64,000 bases of DNA from Labrys wisconsinensis (GTDB lineage: Bacteria > Pseudomonadota > Alphaproteobacteria > Rhizobiales > Labraceae): NCBI RefSeq assembly GCF_030814995.1, contig NZ_JAUSVX010000021.1, positions 1 to 64,000 of the forward strand. Reading direction: 5' to 3'. The first letter of the stretch is position 1; every line of letters begins with the position of its first letter. The position numbers and the translations under genes are program-made. Positions 25,117 through 35,083 of this stretch are shown one piece after another. Below the pieces are notes generated by a model, which saw only the letters and a list, made by a program, of their open reading frames with translations, did no database searches and was not told the DNA's origin.

Positions 25117-26082
25117 TTGTGGAAGCAATTCGTCGCCGAGCGGGAGGATCAGCCGGGACCGGCATGGCTCGCCCGCTTCCGCGCCGGGCGGGAGGAGGCG
25201 GAGCGCTGGTATCGCGGGCGGGGGCCGGCGGATCGGCCGACCGCAGCCGAGTGCCGGACGGCCCTGCGGCGGCACATGCCTGAGCTCCTGCCGCACTACG
25301 ACCGCGTCTGCGCCCTGGTCGGCGACGACGAGCTCGCCCACCGCATCCTGAGCCAGTATCGCCCGGCTCCCGTGGCTCACGGCTGCAGCCAGGCGATCTG
25401 GCTCGGCGGGGACGGTCCGGCGCTCGTGCGCAACTACGACTATCCGCTGGACATCGTCTCGGACCGTTTCGAGCTGACCGCCTGGTCGGGACGCCGGGTG
25501 ATCGGCAAGGCGCAGCGCCCCTGGGGCGGCCTGCTCGACGGCATGAACGAAGACGGGCTCGTCGCCAGCCTGGCCCATGGCGGAGGGCGGGCGCAGGGCC
25601 TCGGATTCTCCATCATCCTGATGCTGCGCTGCGTGCTGGAGACCTGCAGCCGCGTGGCCGAAGCCGTCGAGATGCTGAAGACGATCCCGGTCGCCCAATC
25701 GCAGAACGTGGTGCTGCTGGACCGGACGGGCGGCCATGCCATCCTGTTCCTGGGCCCCGACCGCGTGCCGGCGGTGTCCGAGGCCCTGGCCTGCACGAAC
25801 CATCAGGAGGAGGCGCTTGCGCGATCCGGCTCGGTCGTGCGGCAGCAGGCCCTGCTCGACGGGCTTGCGGCTCCCGGCGCCAGCCTGGCGGACCTGGTGC
25901 GCCGGTTCCTGGAGCCGCCCGTGCATGTGCGGCAGGGCGGTGCCGCGACCGTCTACTCCGCAGTCTATCGGCCGGCGGCGGGTCGCGTCGACTATATCTG
26001 GCCAGGCAAGATCTGGGGCCAGAGCTTCGCCCGGTTCGAGGAGGGAGCCTATCGGCACGACTATGGCGAGGCGCAGGGATGA
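25117..26082 (+). CDS. C45-type autoproteolytic acyltransferase/hydrolase-like protein
   Basis: A 321-residue protein of the acyl-CoA:6-aminopenicillanic acid acyltransferase (C45, Ntn-hydrolase) fold. The presumed nucleophile and autocleavage site is Gly89-Cys90 in HGCSQAIW, followed by the family's RNYDYPLD strand and LLDGMNEDGLVASLAHGG. In relatives, cleavage before the cysteine frees it as N-terminal nucleophile for amide hydrolysis or acyl transfer. The start is a TTG at 25117 without a clear ribosome site, so it is uncertain. It stands 39 bases after the phosphoribosyltransferase gene and may be co-transcribed with it. Confidence 0.8.
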   Translation: MWKQFVAEREDQPGPAWLARFRAGREEAERWYRGRGPADRPTAAECRTALRRHMPELLPHYDRVCALVGDDELAHRILSQYRPAPVAHGCSQAIWLGGDGPALVRNYDYPLDIVSDRFELTAWSGRRVIGKAQRPWGGLLDGMNEDGLVASLAHGGGRAQGLGFSIILMLRCVLETCSRVAEAVEMLKTIPVAQSQNVVLLDRTGGHAILFLGPDRVPAVSEALACTNHQEEALARSGSVVRQQALLDGLAAPGASLADLVRRFLEPPVHVRQGGAATVYSAVYRPAAGRVDYIWPGKIWGQSFARFEEGAYRHDYGEAQG

Positions 26083-26084
26083 AT

Positions 26085-26116
26085 GATCAAAGATCAGATA
26101 TTGGAGATCGGAGATC
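26085..26116. repeat. GATC elements in a 7-base register
   Basis: GATC occurs at 26085, 26092, 26106 and 26113, spacings of 7, 14 and 7 bases, giving a degenerate five-unit heptamer array directly after the C45-type gene. It lies about 150 bases upstream of the GapN-like gene. The role is unknown; it may be chance or a binding array. Confidence 0.35.
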
Positions 26117-26269
26117 GCCGCCGGCTCCGCCATGACGCCGCTGCATGCGAGATGCCCGCGCCCAGCAGGAGACTTCGTCGGCTCTGTCATCGAACTCTGG
26201 GCTTTCCCGGCGTAGCATGCGCCACGGGCGCGGCTCGTGCGGCGCCCGTCCGAAGGTGGAGATCCGTGC

Positions 26270-27898
26270 ATGACCCAATCCCCGCAACTGGCCGCCCTGT
26301 TCCCGCGGGCCGAGGATGTCCCGGCCGAGCATCGCCTGCCTGCCGAGATCCATCAGGACGTGGTCCTGGTGAACGGGCAGCTGAAGCCGTGGAACGGACC
26401 GCGCCAGGCGGTGGTCTCGCCGATCCACCTGCGCGGGCCCGACGGCGCGCTGACGCCGGTTGAGATCGGCAGCGTGCCGCAGGGCGGCATCGCCGAGGCG
26501 CAGGAGGCGCTCGAGGCCGCGGTGGCGGCCTATGACAGCGGCCGCGGCGCCTGGCCGACCATGCCGGTGGTCGAGCGCATCGCCTGCATGAAGAGCTTCG
26601 TGGCGCAGATGGTGGCGCGCCGGCGCGAGATCGTCGAATTGATCATGTGGGAGATCGCCAAGACGCTGCCGGACTCGGAGAAGGAGTTCGACCGCACCGT
26701 CGAGTATATCCGCGCCAGCATCGACGCGCTGCGCGACCTCGACAACGACAATTCGCGCTTCCGCGTGGTCGAGGGCACCATCGGCCAGATCCGGCGCACG
26801 CCGCTCGGCGTGGTGCTGTGCATGGGGCCGTACAACTACCCGCTCAACGAGACCTTCGCCACGCTGATCCCGGCGCTGATCATGGGCAACACCATGGTGT
26901 TCAAGCCGCCGCGCTTCGGCGTGCTCCTGTTCCAGCCGCTGCTGGAAGCCTTCCGCAGCGCCTTCCCGCCGGGCGTGATCAACATGGTCTACGGCAAGGG
27001 CTCGGAGATCGTGCCGCACCTCCTGGAATCCGGCAAGGTGACGGCGCTGACCCTGATCGGCTCCAGCAAGGTCGCCGACCATCTCAAGAAGCTGCACCCC
27101 AAGGTGAACCGGCTGCGCGCCATCCTCGGCCTCGACGCCAAGAACGCCGCCATCGTGCTGCCCGACGCCGATATCGAGCTCGCCGTGAAGGAGTGCCTGC
27201 TCGGCGCGCTCTCCTTCAACGGCCAGCGCTGCACCGCGCTCAAGATGCTGATCGTGCACCGCTCGATCGCCGATCGCTTCCTGGAGCGCTTCGTCGAGGA
27301 GCTCGACAAGCTGAAGTTCGGCATGCCCTGGGACAAGGGCGTCAGCATCACGCCGCTGCCCGACCTCGCCAAGACCGCGTACATGACCGAATGCGTCGAG
27401 GACGCCAAGGCCAAGGGCGCCCGCGTGGTCAACGCGGGGGGTGGAGAGAGCTCGGCCACCTTCTTCCATCCGGCGGTGGTCTACCCCGTCGCCGAGGGCA
27501 TGAAGCTCTATCGCGAGGAGCAGTTCGGCCCGATCGTGCCCGTCATGCCGTTCGACGACATCGAGACGGCGCTCGACTACGTCATCACCTCCGACCACGG
27601 CCAGCAGGTCTCGATCTTCAGCGCCAGCCCGGAGCTGGTGGGCACGCTGGTCGATCCGCTGGTCAACCAGGTCTGCCGCGTCAACATCAACTGCCAGTGC
27701 CAGCGCGGCCCCGACGTGTTCCCCTTCACCGGCCGCAAGGATTCGGCGGAGGGCACGCTGTCGGTGACCGATGCGCTGCGCTCCTTCTCGATCCGCTCGA
27801 TGATCGCGACTAAGAAGACCGAGAGCAACGAGGCGCTGCTCGACGGCATCGTCCGCGACCGCACCTCGAAGTTCATCCATACCGGCTTCATCTTCTGA
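26270..27898 (+). CDS. GapN-like NADP-dependent glyceraldehyde-3-phosphate/aldehyde dehydrogenase
   Basis: A 542-residue aldehyde dehydrogenase of the long GapN-like type. The ATG at 26270 (MTQSPQLAAL) follows GGTGGAG. Catalytic Cys321 is in FNGQRCTALK, and EEQFGPIVPVMPF is intact. The usual base motif ELGGK reads GLDAK (287-291), so the Glu that activates water is Gly. Non-phosphorylating GapN oxidises glyceraldehyde 3-phosphate to 3-phosphoglycerate with NADP, bypassing an ATP-forming step. PEP carboxykinase lies 2 kb downstream, but the two are separate units. Substrate assignment rests on overall resemblance. Confidence 0.8.
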   Translation: MTQSPQLAALFPRAEDVPAEHRLPAEIHQDVVLVNGQLKPWNGPRQAVVSPIHLRGPDGALTPVEIGSVPQGGIAEAQEALEAAVAAYDSGRGAWPTMPVVERIACMKSFVAQMVARRREIVELIMWEIAKTLPDSEKEFDRTVEYIRASIDALRDLDNDNSRFRVVEGTIGQIRRTPLGVVLCMGPYNYPLNETFATLIPALIMGNTMVFKPPRFGVLLFQPLLEAFRSAFPPGVINMVYGKGSEIVPHLLESGKVTALTLIGSSKVADHLKKLHPKVNRLRAILGLDAKNAAIVLPDADIELAVKECLLGALSFNGQRCTALKMLIVHRSIADRFLERFVEELDKLKFGMPWDKGVSITPLPDLAKTAYMTECVEDAKAKGARVVNAGGGESSATFFHPAVVYPVAEGMKLYREEQFGPIVPVMPFDDIETALDYVITSDHGQQVSIFSASPELVGTLVDPLVNQVCRVNINCQCQRGPDVFPFTGRKDSAEGTLSVTDALRSFSIRSMIATKKTESNEALLDGIVRDRTSKFIHTGFIF

Positions 27899-27932
27899 GC
27901 GGCGAGGCCGGCCTTCGATCCCGCCGCCCGCC

Positions 27933-28577
27933 TCAGGCGCGGTGGCGGGCGACCTCGGCGGCGGCGATGCGGGCGACGGGGAGGAGCTCGGCTTCATCAG
28001 CCCCGTCCAGGGCCTGCACCGAGAGGCCCTGGATGACGGCGCCGAGAAAGCGGGCGAGCGCGGCCGCGTCGGTGTCCCCGCGCAGCTCGCCTTCGGCCAC
28101 CGCCTTCTCGATCCGCGCGCGGAAGGCCGCGATCGCCCGGGTCCTGAGGGACGAGACGTGCTCGGCGACCGGCTCGTTCTCGGCGGCGCAGGTCAGCACG
28201 GCCGTCGACACCATGCAGCCGTGCGGCTGGTCGGGCCGGGTGAAGCGGCGGGCGATCTCCTCCAGCACGCGGGTGAAGGCGACGACCGCGCTCGGCTCCT
28301 CCGCCAGCAGCCGGGCGGTGGGAGCGCCGATCCCGGCCTGATACCAGGCGATCGACTCGCGGTAGAGGTCCGCCTTGGACTTGAACGCGGCATAGAGGCT
28401 CTGCGGCGTGATGCCGATGGCAGCCGTGAGGTCGGCGATCGACACGCCCTCGTAGCCGCGATCCCAGAAGGCCCGCGCCGCCACCGCCAGCGCCCGGTCG
28501 CGGTCGAAGGCGCGGGGGCGGCCGCGCGGCCGCGCCTCATTTTTCACAATGATCACTCTAGAATTATCCTCCGGCAT
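27933..28577 (-). CDS. TetR-family transcriptional regulator
   Basis: A 214-residue TetR/AcrR regulator. The helix-turn-helix is at about residues 45-65 (VSIADLTAAIGITPQSLYAAF), followed by FKSKADLYRE, and the C-terminal ligand domain has GCMVSTAVLTCAAEN. The start is either ATG 28577 or GTG 28547 (VKNEARPRG); neither has a strong ribosome site, and the later start would free the half-site at 28551-28558 from the coding region. It is divergent from a serine hydrolase gene 45 bases away and probably represses it and itself. Confidence 0.88.
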   Translation of the reverse strand: MPEDNSRVIIVKNEARPRGRPRAFDRDRALAVAARAFWDRGYEGVSIADLTAAIGITPQSLYAAFKSKADLYRESIAWYQAGIGAPTARLLAEEPSAVVAFTRVLEEIARRFTRPDQPHGCMVSTAVLTCAAENEPVAEHVSSLRTRAIAAFRARIEKAVAEGELRGDTDAAALARFLGAVIQGLSVQALDGADEAELLPVARIAAAEVARHRA

Positions 28578-28600
28578 CGGATATTAAGGAGCGGTCACTC
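28551..28600. promoter_or_regulatory. Candidate TetR half-sites in divergent promoter
   Basis: GATCACTC (28551-28558) and GGTCACTC (28593-28600) are direct repeats 42 bases apart (four helical turns) in the AT-rich region between the TetR gene and the serine hydrolase gene. ATTATATAGG at 28601-28610 looks like a -10 region for the plus-strand gene. Regulation by the local TetR is inferred. Confidence 0.4.
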
Positions 28601-28622
28601 ATTATATAGGAAGCACGGTGCC

Positions 28623-29789
28623 ATGCCTACATCCCCAGCCCGTTCCCTTGCTCCGGCCGCCGATACGGAGCTTGCCGCCCGTGTTGACGCCGCCGTCGGC
28701 CGCGCCCTGGCGGAGAAGCGCATCGTCGGCGCGGTGACGCTGGTCGCCCGCGACGGCGAGATCGTCCATGCCGGCGCCGCCGGGCTCGCCGACCGCGAGA
28801 GCGGCACGCCGATGCGCGTGGATACGATCTTCCGCCTGGCTTCGATCACCAAGCCGATCGTGACCGCCGCGGCGATGCGGCTGGTCGAGACGGGTCGGCT
28901 CGGCCTCGACGATCCGGTGACGCGCTGGCTGCCGGACTTCCGGCCGCGCCTGGCGGACGGGAGCGAGCCCGTCATCCTTCTGCGCCACCTGCTCACCCAC
29001 ACGGCGGGGCTGAGCTACGGCTTCTTCGAGCCCGAGGGCAGCGCCTATCACAGCCTCGGCATCTCCGACGGGCTCGACCTTCCCGGCTTCGGCCTCGCCG
29101 AGAACCTGCGTCGCCTGGCGCAGGCGCCGCTCGCCACGCCGCCCGGCGCGGCCTGGCGCTACTCGCTCGGCCTCGACGTCATCGGCGCCGTGCTCGAAGC
29201 CGCCGGGGACAAGAGCCTGCCGCAGCTCGTCGCCGAGCTCGTCACCGGGCCGCTCGGCCTGGCGGACAGCGGCTTTGCCGTCACCGACCCGGCGCGGCTG
29301 GCCGCCGCCTATGCCGACGGGGCGCCGGAGCCGGCGCGGATGGCGGACGGCGTTGTGGTGCCGCTCTGGGACGGCGCCGTGCGCTTCGCGCCGGGCCGGG
29401 CGTTCGACCCCACCGCCTATCCCTCGGGCGGCGCCGGCATGGTCGGGAGCGCCGGGGACATCCTCGCCTTCCTGGAGACCATCCGCCGGGGCGGCGGATC
29501 GATCCTGCGGTCCGGCACGGTGGCCGAGATGATGCGCGACCAGGTCGGGACGCAGGCCGAGACGCAAGGCCCCGGCTGGGGCTTCGGCTTCGGCTGGGCC
29601 GTGCTGGACGACCCGGCGGCGGCCGGCACGCCGCAGTCGAAGGGGACGCTGCAATGGGGCGGCGCCTACGGTCACAGCTGGTTCGTCGACCCGGCGCGGC
29701 GGCTGAGCGTCGTGGCGCTCACCAACACCGCTTTCGAGGGCATGTCGGGCGCCTATCCCGGCGCGATTCGCGACGCGGTCTACGGCTGA
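28623..29789 (+). CDS. Beta-lactamase-fold serine hydrolase (EstB-like)
   Basis: A 388-residue class C beta-lactamase-like protein without a signal peptide, so probably cytoplasmic. The SxxK motif is LASITKPIV (serine about residue 77), followed by [12 protein letters not shown], the Tyr motif at YSLGLDVIG and the third motif near GGAYGHSW. This layout is that of EstB-type esterases and related carboxylesterases rather than true beta-lactamases. It is divergent from a TetR gene, which suggests induction by a small hydrophobic substrate or its product. Confidence 0.88.
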   Translation: MPTSPARSLAPAADTELAARVDAAVGRALAEKRIVGAVTLVARDGEIVHAGAAGLADRESGTPMRVDTIFRLASITKPIVTAAAMRLVETGRLGLDDPVTRWLPDFRPRLADGSEPVILLRHLLTHTAGLSYGFFEPEGSAYHSLGISDGLDLPGFGLAENLRRLAQAPLATPPGAAWRYSLGLDVIGAVLEAAGDKSLPQLVAELVTGPLGLADSGFAVTDPARLAAAYADGAPEPARMADGVVVPLWDGAVRFAPGRAFDPTAYPSGGAGMVGSAGDILAFLETIRRGGGSILRSGTVAEMMRDQVGTQAETQGPGWGFGFGWAVLDDPAAAGTPQSKGTLQWGGAYGHSWFVDPARRLSVVALTNTAFEGMSGAYPGAIRDAVYG

Positions 29790-29907
29790 GCATCCTGTCC
29801 TCGGCGCCGTTCAGCGTGATCGATACCAACGGTGGACGGCGCCCGGCGCTCTGAATAAGGTCTTAGGATCGGCCGGCGGAACCGGGCCAGCAATCGGAGG
29901 ACGCGTT

Positions 29908-31512
<1,605 letters not shown>

Positions 31513-31844
31513 GGCGAAGGACCTGCCTGATGGCTGCTACGCGGGCCCGCAGCCCAGCGGGTGATTGCGAGTTGTTAGGCGTCGTCCGGGGACAACTAAA
31601 TCGACCGCGACGTCGGCCGCTCCCTTCCCCCTTGCGGGGAAGGGTAAGGGATGGGGGTCCATCAGGATAGGGCGCGGCGTGTGTCGCAGCGTGCCTTTTG
31701 CAGGCAGATTCGCCTCATTTTGCACGACCCCGACCCTTTATCCCTCCCCGCAAGGGGGAGGGAAGACGCACGCGTCGCGCCCAGTTCGATACGGGCGCGT
31801 CTCGCTCAACCCTCCTGCGTACACCCGGCATTGTTCGCCACCCC
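31513..31844. other. Intergenic region between pckA and GntR gene, with paired hairpins
   Basis: About 330 bases between two convergent genes. I find no gene. Its main content is the pair of opposed GC-rich hairpins at 31622-31644 and 31742-31762, listed as a repeat, which may also act as bidirectional terminators. Confidence 0.55.
31622..31762. repeat. Intergenic repeat bounded by two opposed hairpins
   Basis: CCCTTCCCCCTTGCGGGGAA (31622-31641) continues to GGG at 31644 and folds on itself; CCCTCCCCGCAAGGGGGAGG (31742-31761) is nearly its reverse complement and also folds. The two ends flank about 100 bases. Such opposed CCTTGCGG-containing hairpins are common dispersed intergenic elements in alphaproteobacteria. 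Confidence 0.55.
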
Positions 31845-32570
31845 CTATCGCCCCTCCGAAGCCTGCAGGATCTGCCGGACCACGGCCCTGGTGCGCAGGT
31901 CGTGCTGCAGCATGATCTCGCCGGCCTTGCGGCCGTCGCGCGCGGCGAGGGCCTGCATCAGGAGATCGTGCTCGGCCATGGCCTCGGCCCAGCGGGCCTG
32001 GGAAGCCAGGGCGGTGTGACGGCCGCGCCGGGCCTTGAGGATCAGCGCGGCATGGGTGGCCGCCAGGGTGGCGTTCTTGGCGGCGGCGACGATGGCGACG
32101 TGGATCTCGTTGTTCAGCTTGAAATAGGCGTGGAGATCGCCGGCCCGGTGATAGCCGGCCATGCGCTCGTGCATGCGCTGCAGCCGGGCGAGGTCGCGGG
32201 ATGTCAGGCGCTCGGCGGCCAGCTCGCAGGCATGGCGCTCGATCCCGCCGATGACTTCCAGCAGCTCGCCGACCGTCTGGGCCGACAGGGCCGCGACGCG
32301 GGCGCCGCGCCCCGGCAGGAGGTCGACCAGCCCTTCCGTCGCCAGGAGCTTGATGGCCTCGCGGACCGGCGTGCGTGACACGTTGAGCGTCTCGGCCAGG
32401 TTGAGGTCGTGCAACCTGTCGCCGACGCGAAGATCGCCCTCGATGATCATGTCGCGCAGCCGATCCACCACCGCTTCATGCAGGGGGCGCTGCCGGGCGG
32501 CCCGCTTCTCCACGGCCGGCGCTGGGTGCCCGGTTGTCGCAGCCTCGTCCACGTCGTCACCTGTCGCCAC
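31845..32570 (-). CDS. GntR-family (FCD) transcriptional regulator
   Basis: A 241-residue regulator. A longer reading from TTG 32633 is possible, but it would place the start inside the operator; GTG 32570 is preferred because AGGGTGG lies eight bases upstream. The winged helix shows LNVSRTPVREAIKLLATEGL, and the C-terminal FCD domain has ACELAAERLTSRDL and NNEIHVAIVAAA. It is divergent from the NitT/TauT-type ABC operon at 32897 and most likely controls it together with the linked amidase. Ligands of this subfamily are typically small carboxylates or amides. Confidence 0.88.
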   Translation of the reverse strand: MATGDDVDEAATTGHPAPAVEKRAARQRPLHEAVVDRLRDMIIEGDLRVGDRLHDLNLAETLNVSRTPVREAIKLLATEGLVDLLPGRGARVAALSAQTVGELLEVIGGIERHACELAAERLTSRDLARLQRMHERMAGYHRAGDLHAYFKLNNEIHVAIVAAAKNATLAATHAALILKARRGRHTALASQARWAEAMAEHDLLMQALAARDGRKAGEIMLQHDLRTRAVVRQILQASEGR

Positions 32571-32611
32571 GGTTTCAGCCACCCTGCGCAAATCTTGAGC
32601 AATTCGAATGG

Positions 32612-32645
32612 TTTCCGATATTTTTGAATGCAAAAATGTCGGAAA
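32612..32645. promoter_or_regulatory. Inverted-repeat operator for GntR regulator
   Basis: TTTCCGATATTTTT (32612-32625) and AAAAATGTCGGAAA (32632-32645) are complementary at 13 of 14 positions around a six-base spacer. The site lies 42 bases upstream of the preferred GntR start and 250 bases before the ABC operon, in a strikingly AT-rich island running to about 32705 that also should hold the promoters. Confidence 0.65.
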
Positions 32646-32896
32646 ATGAATTCATTAATCCATCAATATCACAAAAATTCCTTTTATATCAATACGATAA
32701 TTCCGAGGTGAATCTTGGCACGATCGATGCAGGTGCGTTCTGCGTCATCGCAGCCGACGGGGGCGGGATCGCCCGAGAGCAGGCCTCGTCCCGTTCGGCC
32801 CAGCGCTTTCGGCAGATCCGCCGCCAGGGCTTCCGCGGCCGGCGGGGCACGACGCAATGCATCCGGGGGCGACGCCCCTGACAGCAGGAGACCGCA

Positions 32897-34195
32897 ATGA
32901 AGACGTTCTTCCAGACGATCGCCGCCGGCCTCCTCGGCCTGACGGCGCTGGCCGCGCTCCAGCCCGCGGCGGCGCAGGACAGGTTCGTCCCCGCCGCGCC
33001 CGAGGCCGGCGTCGCAATTCCCGCGGCGACGATCAAGTTCGGCATGCGTCCCTATGCCGACAACACATTCTACATCATCGGCATGAAGAAGGGCTGGTTC
33101 ACCGATGTCGGCATCAGCTTCGATCCGGCGCCCTACGGACTGAAAGCCAATGATTCCAACGTCACGACCCTGCTGCTCAACGGGCAACTCGATCTGATCT
33201 CCGAATTCTGCCCGCTGATGCTGCCGACCTACAAGGATGCCGCCAAGCTGAAATGCATCGGCTTCACCGACAATTTCCTCGCCAACGCCATCCTGGCCAA
33301 TCCCAGGCTCAAGCTGAAGACCTTCAAGGACCATATCGCCGAAGGCATGGGCTTCGAGGCGGCCCTGCAGGCGACCCTTGCGCCGCTGAAGGGCAAGACG
33401 CTGGTCGGCGCGCCGCAGCTCAGCGACCGGGCCTTCGAGGACTATCTCAACAAGACCTCCGGCGCCGGGTTCAAGCTGCAGGTTCTCGACGATGCCAAGT
33501 CGCTGGTCCTGGCCAAGGCCGGCCGTGAGGACTTCGTCAATCCGGAAGGGGCGCCGATCGTCTACACGCTACGCCAGGCCGGCTGGACCAACCTCGTCGA
33601 CATCGGCGACCTGATCAAGCACGGCCCCGGCGGCGTCGACTCGCCGATCGAGCCGCTGATCGGCATCGTCGGCCTCGGTGCCAATGCCGACTATGTCAAC
33701 GCCAACCAGAACACCGTGCTGAGATTCATGTCGGTGGTCTGGCGGATCATCGATGCGACCAAGGCCGATCCGTCCCTCTACGAGCTGCAGGCGCCCTATC
33801 TCAATTCCTTCGCCGGAACCAGCCTCGACGGCAAGGGGGTCGAGGCCACCGTCGAGATCCTGCATCCGTTCACGGCGTTCGACGCCAACAAGCAATATTA
33901 CGACGACAAGACCAGCACGGTTTACTACGCCAATGTCTGGAGCGCGATCATCCGGGATTTCGAAGCGCACGGCATCATCCCGGCCGGCAAGATCACGCCC
34001 GACGACGTCGTCTGGGGCGGCCCGATCTGGCGGCAGCTCGTCGACTACCGGACCAGGACCGATGGCCTGATGGCGAAGCTCGCCGGCATGACGCTGGCCC
34101 CGGACAAGCAGGCCCTGGCCGGCAAGGCGAAGACGTTCTACGCGGCCTACGACTTCCTGGACGCCTATCGCCTGGCGCTCGCGGCTTCGCAATAG
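32897..34195 (+). CDS. NitT/TauT-type ABC substrate-binding protein (NMT1-like)
   Basis: A 432-residue periplasmic binding protein. The signal peptide (FFQTIAAGLLGLTALAALQP) ends near AAAQ, and the mature part opens with IKFGMRPYADNTFYIIGMKKG, typical of NMT1/OMP_alpha proteins that bind nitrate, sulfonates, thiamine precursors or related small molecules. The protein is about 100 residues longer than SsuA/TauA, with a C-terminal helical part. ACAGCAGGAGACCGC before the ATG is a good ribosome site. It heads an operon of two permeases, one ATPase, an amidase and a racemase-like enzyme, so an amide, ureide or hydantoin-type substrate is reasonable but unproven. Confidence 0.85.
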   Translation: MKTFFQTIAAGLLGLTALAALQPAAAQDRFVPAAPEAGVAIPAATIKFGMRPYADNTFYIIGMKKGWFTDVGISFDPAPYGLKANDSNVTTLLLNGQLDLISEFCPLMLPTYKDAAKLKCIGFTDNFLANAILANPRLKLKTFKDHIAEGMGFEAALQATLAPLKGKTLVGAPQLSDRAFEDYLNKTSGAGFKLQVLDDAKSLVLAKAGREDFVNPEGAPIVYTLRQAGWTNLVDIGDLIKHGPGGVDSPIEPLIGIVGLGANADYVNANQNTVLRFMSVVWRIIDATKADPSLYELQAPYLNSFAGTSLDGKGVEATVEILHPFTAFDANKQYYDDKTSTVYYANVWSAIIRDFEAHGIIPAGKITPDDVVWGGPIWRQLVDYRTRTDGLMAKLAGMTLAPDKQALAGKAKTFYAAYDFLDAYRLALAASQ

Positions 34196-34219
34196 GGCGT
34201 CCGGCGGAGGAGCGATCCC

Positions 34220-35074
34220 ATGACATCGGCTGTCCGACCGGAAATGCGGTCCGCACCACGGGCGACGCTCCTCTCCCGCTTGAGGACCGCGCTGGCGGTC
34301 CTCGATCCCCTGCGGATCGCCGGCGTGGTGCTGTTCATCGCGGTGTGGCAGATGCTGACGCTCGGCCTGCCGCCGATCATCCTGCCGACGCCGCTGGGCG
34401 TGCTGCAGCGCGTCTTCTCCGATTTCCTGTCGGCGCCGGCCCTGTCCTATTACGGGGTCAGCGAGGCCAATCTCTACGGCAACCTGATCTACACCGCCGA
34501 GAACGTCGCCATGGCTGTCGCGGTCGGCTCGGTGATCGGCGTTCTCGCCGGGCTGGTGTCGGCCCGCTTCGGCCTGGTCCGCGCCGTCATCGATCCCGTC
34601 GTCATGACCGCCGGCACCGTGCCGATCCTCGTCGCCGCGCCCTTTCTGCTGATTTGGTTCGGCGTCGGGCGCGCCAGCGCGGTCTGCCTGGTCATCTTCT
34701 ATGTCGTGGTCATCCTCTACGTCTGCGCGCAGCGGGCCGCGACCAATCTGGACCCGGTCTACGAGGACAATGCCCGCACGCTCGGCGCGACGCCGCGCCG
34801 GATGGTCCGCGACATCCTCATCCCCGCCACCGTCCCCGAGATCCTCGGCGGCCTCAGGATCGCGCTGGCCGGCGCCTGGGGCCTGGAGGCCATCGCCGAG
34901 CTGCTCGGCTCGCAATCGGGCATCGGCAAGGTCCTCGAAGTGCTGGCCGGCGCCACCGATCCCCAGGGCATCATGGCGACGCTCCTGGTGCTCGGGCTGA
35001 CCGCCATCGTCGTCGACGGGCTCGCCGCCTTCGCCATCGCCCGCACCGCCCAGTGGAGCGCTCCGGCGCGCTAG
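34220..35074 (+). CDS. NitT/TauT-type ABC permease 1
   Basis: A 284-residue inner-membrane permease of the SsuC/TauC family with about six spans (for example VVLFIAVWQMLTLGLPPIIL and ENVAMAVAVGSVIGVLAGLV). The ATPase-contact loop is NARTLGATPRRMVRDILIPA, ending in the conserved Pro-containing EILGGLRIALAGAW. It begins 24 bases after the binding protein, with CGGAGGAGCG just upstream. The C-terminal end (VVDGLAAFAIARTAQWS) is standard. It probably forms a heterodimer with permease 2. Confidence 0.9.
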   Translation: MTSAVRPEMRSAPRATLLSRLRTALAVLDPLRIAGVVLFIAVWQMLTLGLPPIILPTPLGVLQRVFSDFLSAPALSYYGVSEANLYGNLIYTAENVAMAVAVGSVIGVLAGLVSARFGLVRAVIDPVVMTAGTVPILVAAPFLLIWFGVGRASAVCLVIFYVVVILYVCAQRAATNLDPVYEDNARTLGATPRRMVRDILIPATVPEILGGLRIALAGAWGLEAIAELLGSQSGIGKVLEVLAGATDPQGIMATLLVLGLTAIVVDGLAAFAIARTAQWSAPAR

Positions 35075-35083
35075 AGGTTCCCC

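Noticed and set aside
24289-26271. 660-codon minus-strand frame over the phosphoribosyltransferase and C45-type genes
   Set aside because: Antisense shadow with biased composition and no motif.
28623-29789. True antibiotic beta-lactamase
   Set aside because: It has no signal peptide and lacks the KTG triad, and its motif pattern is that of EstB-type esterases.
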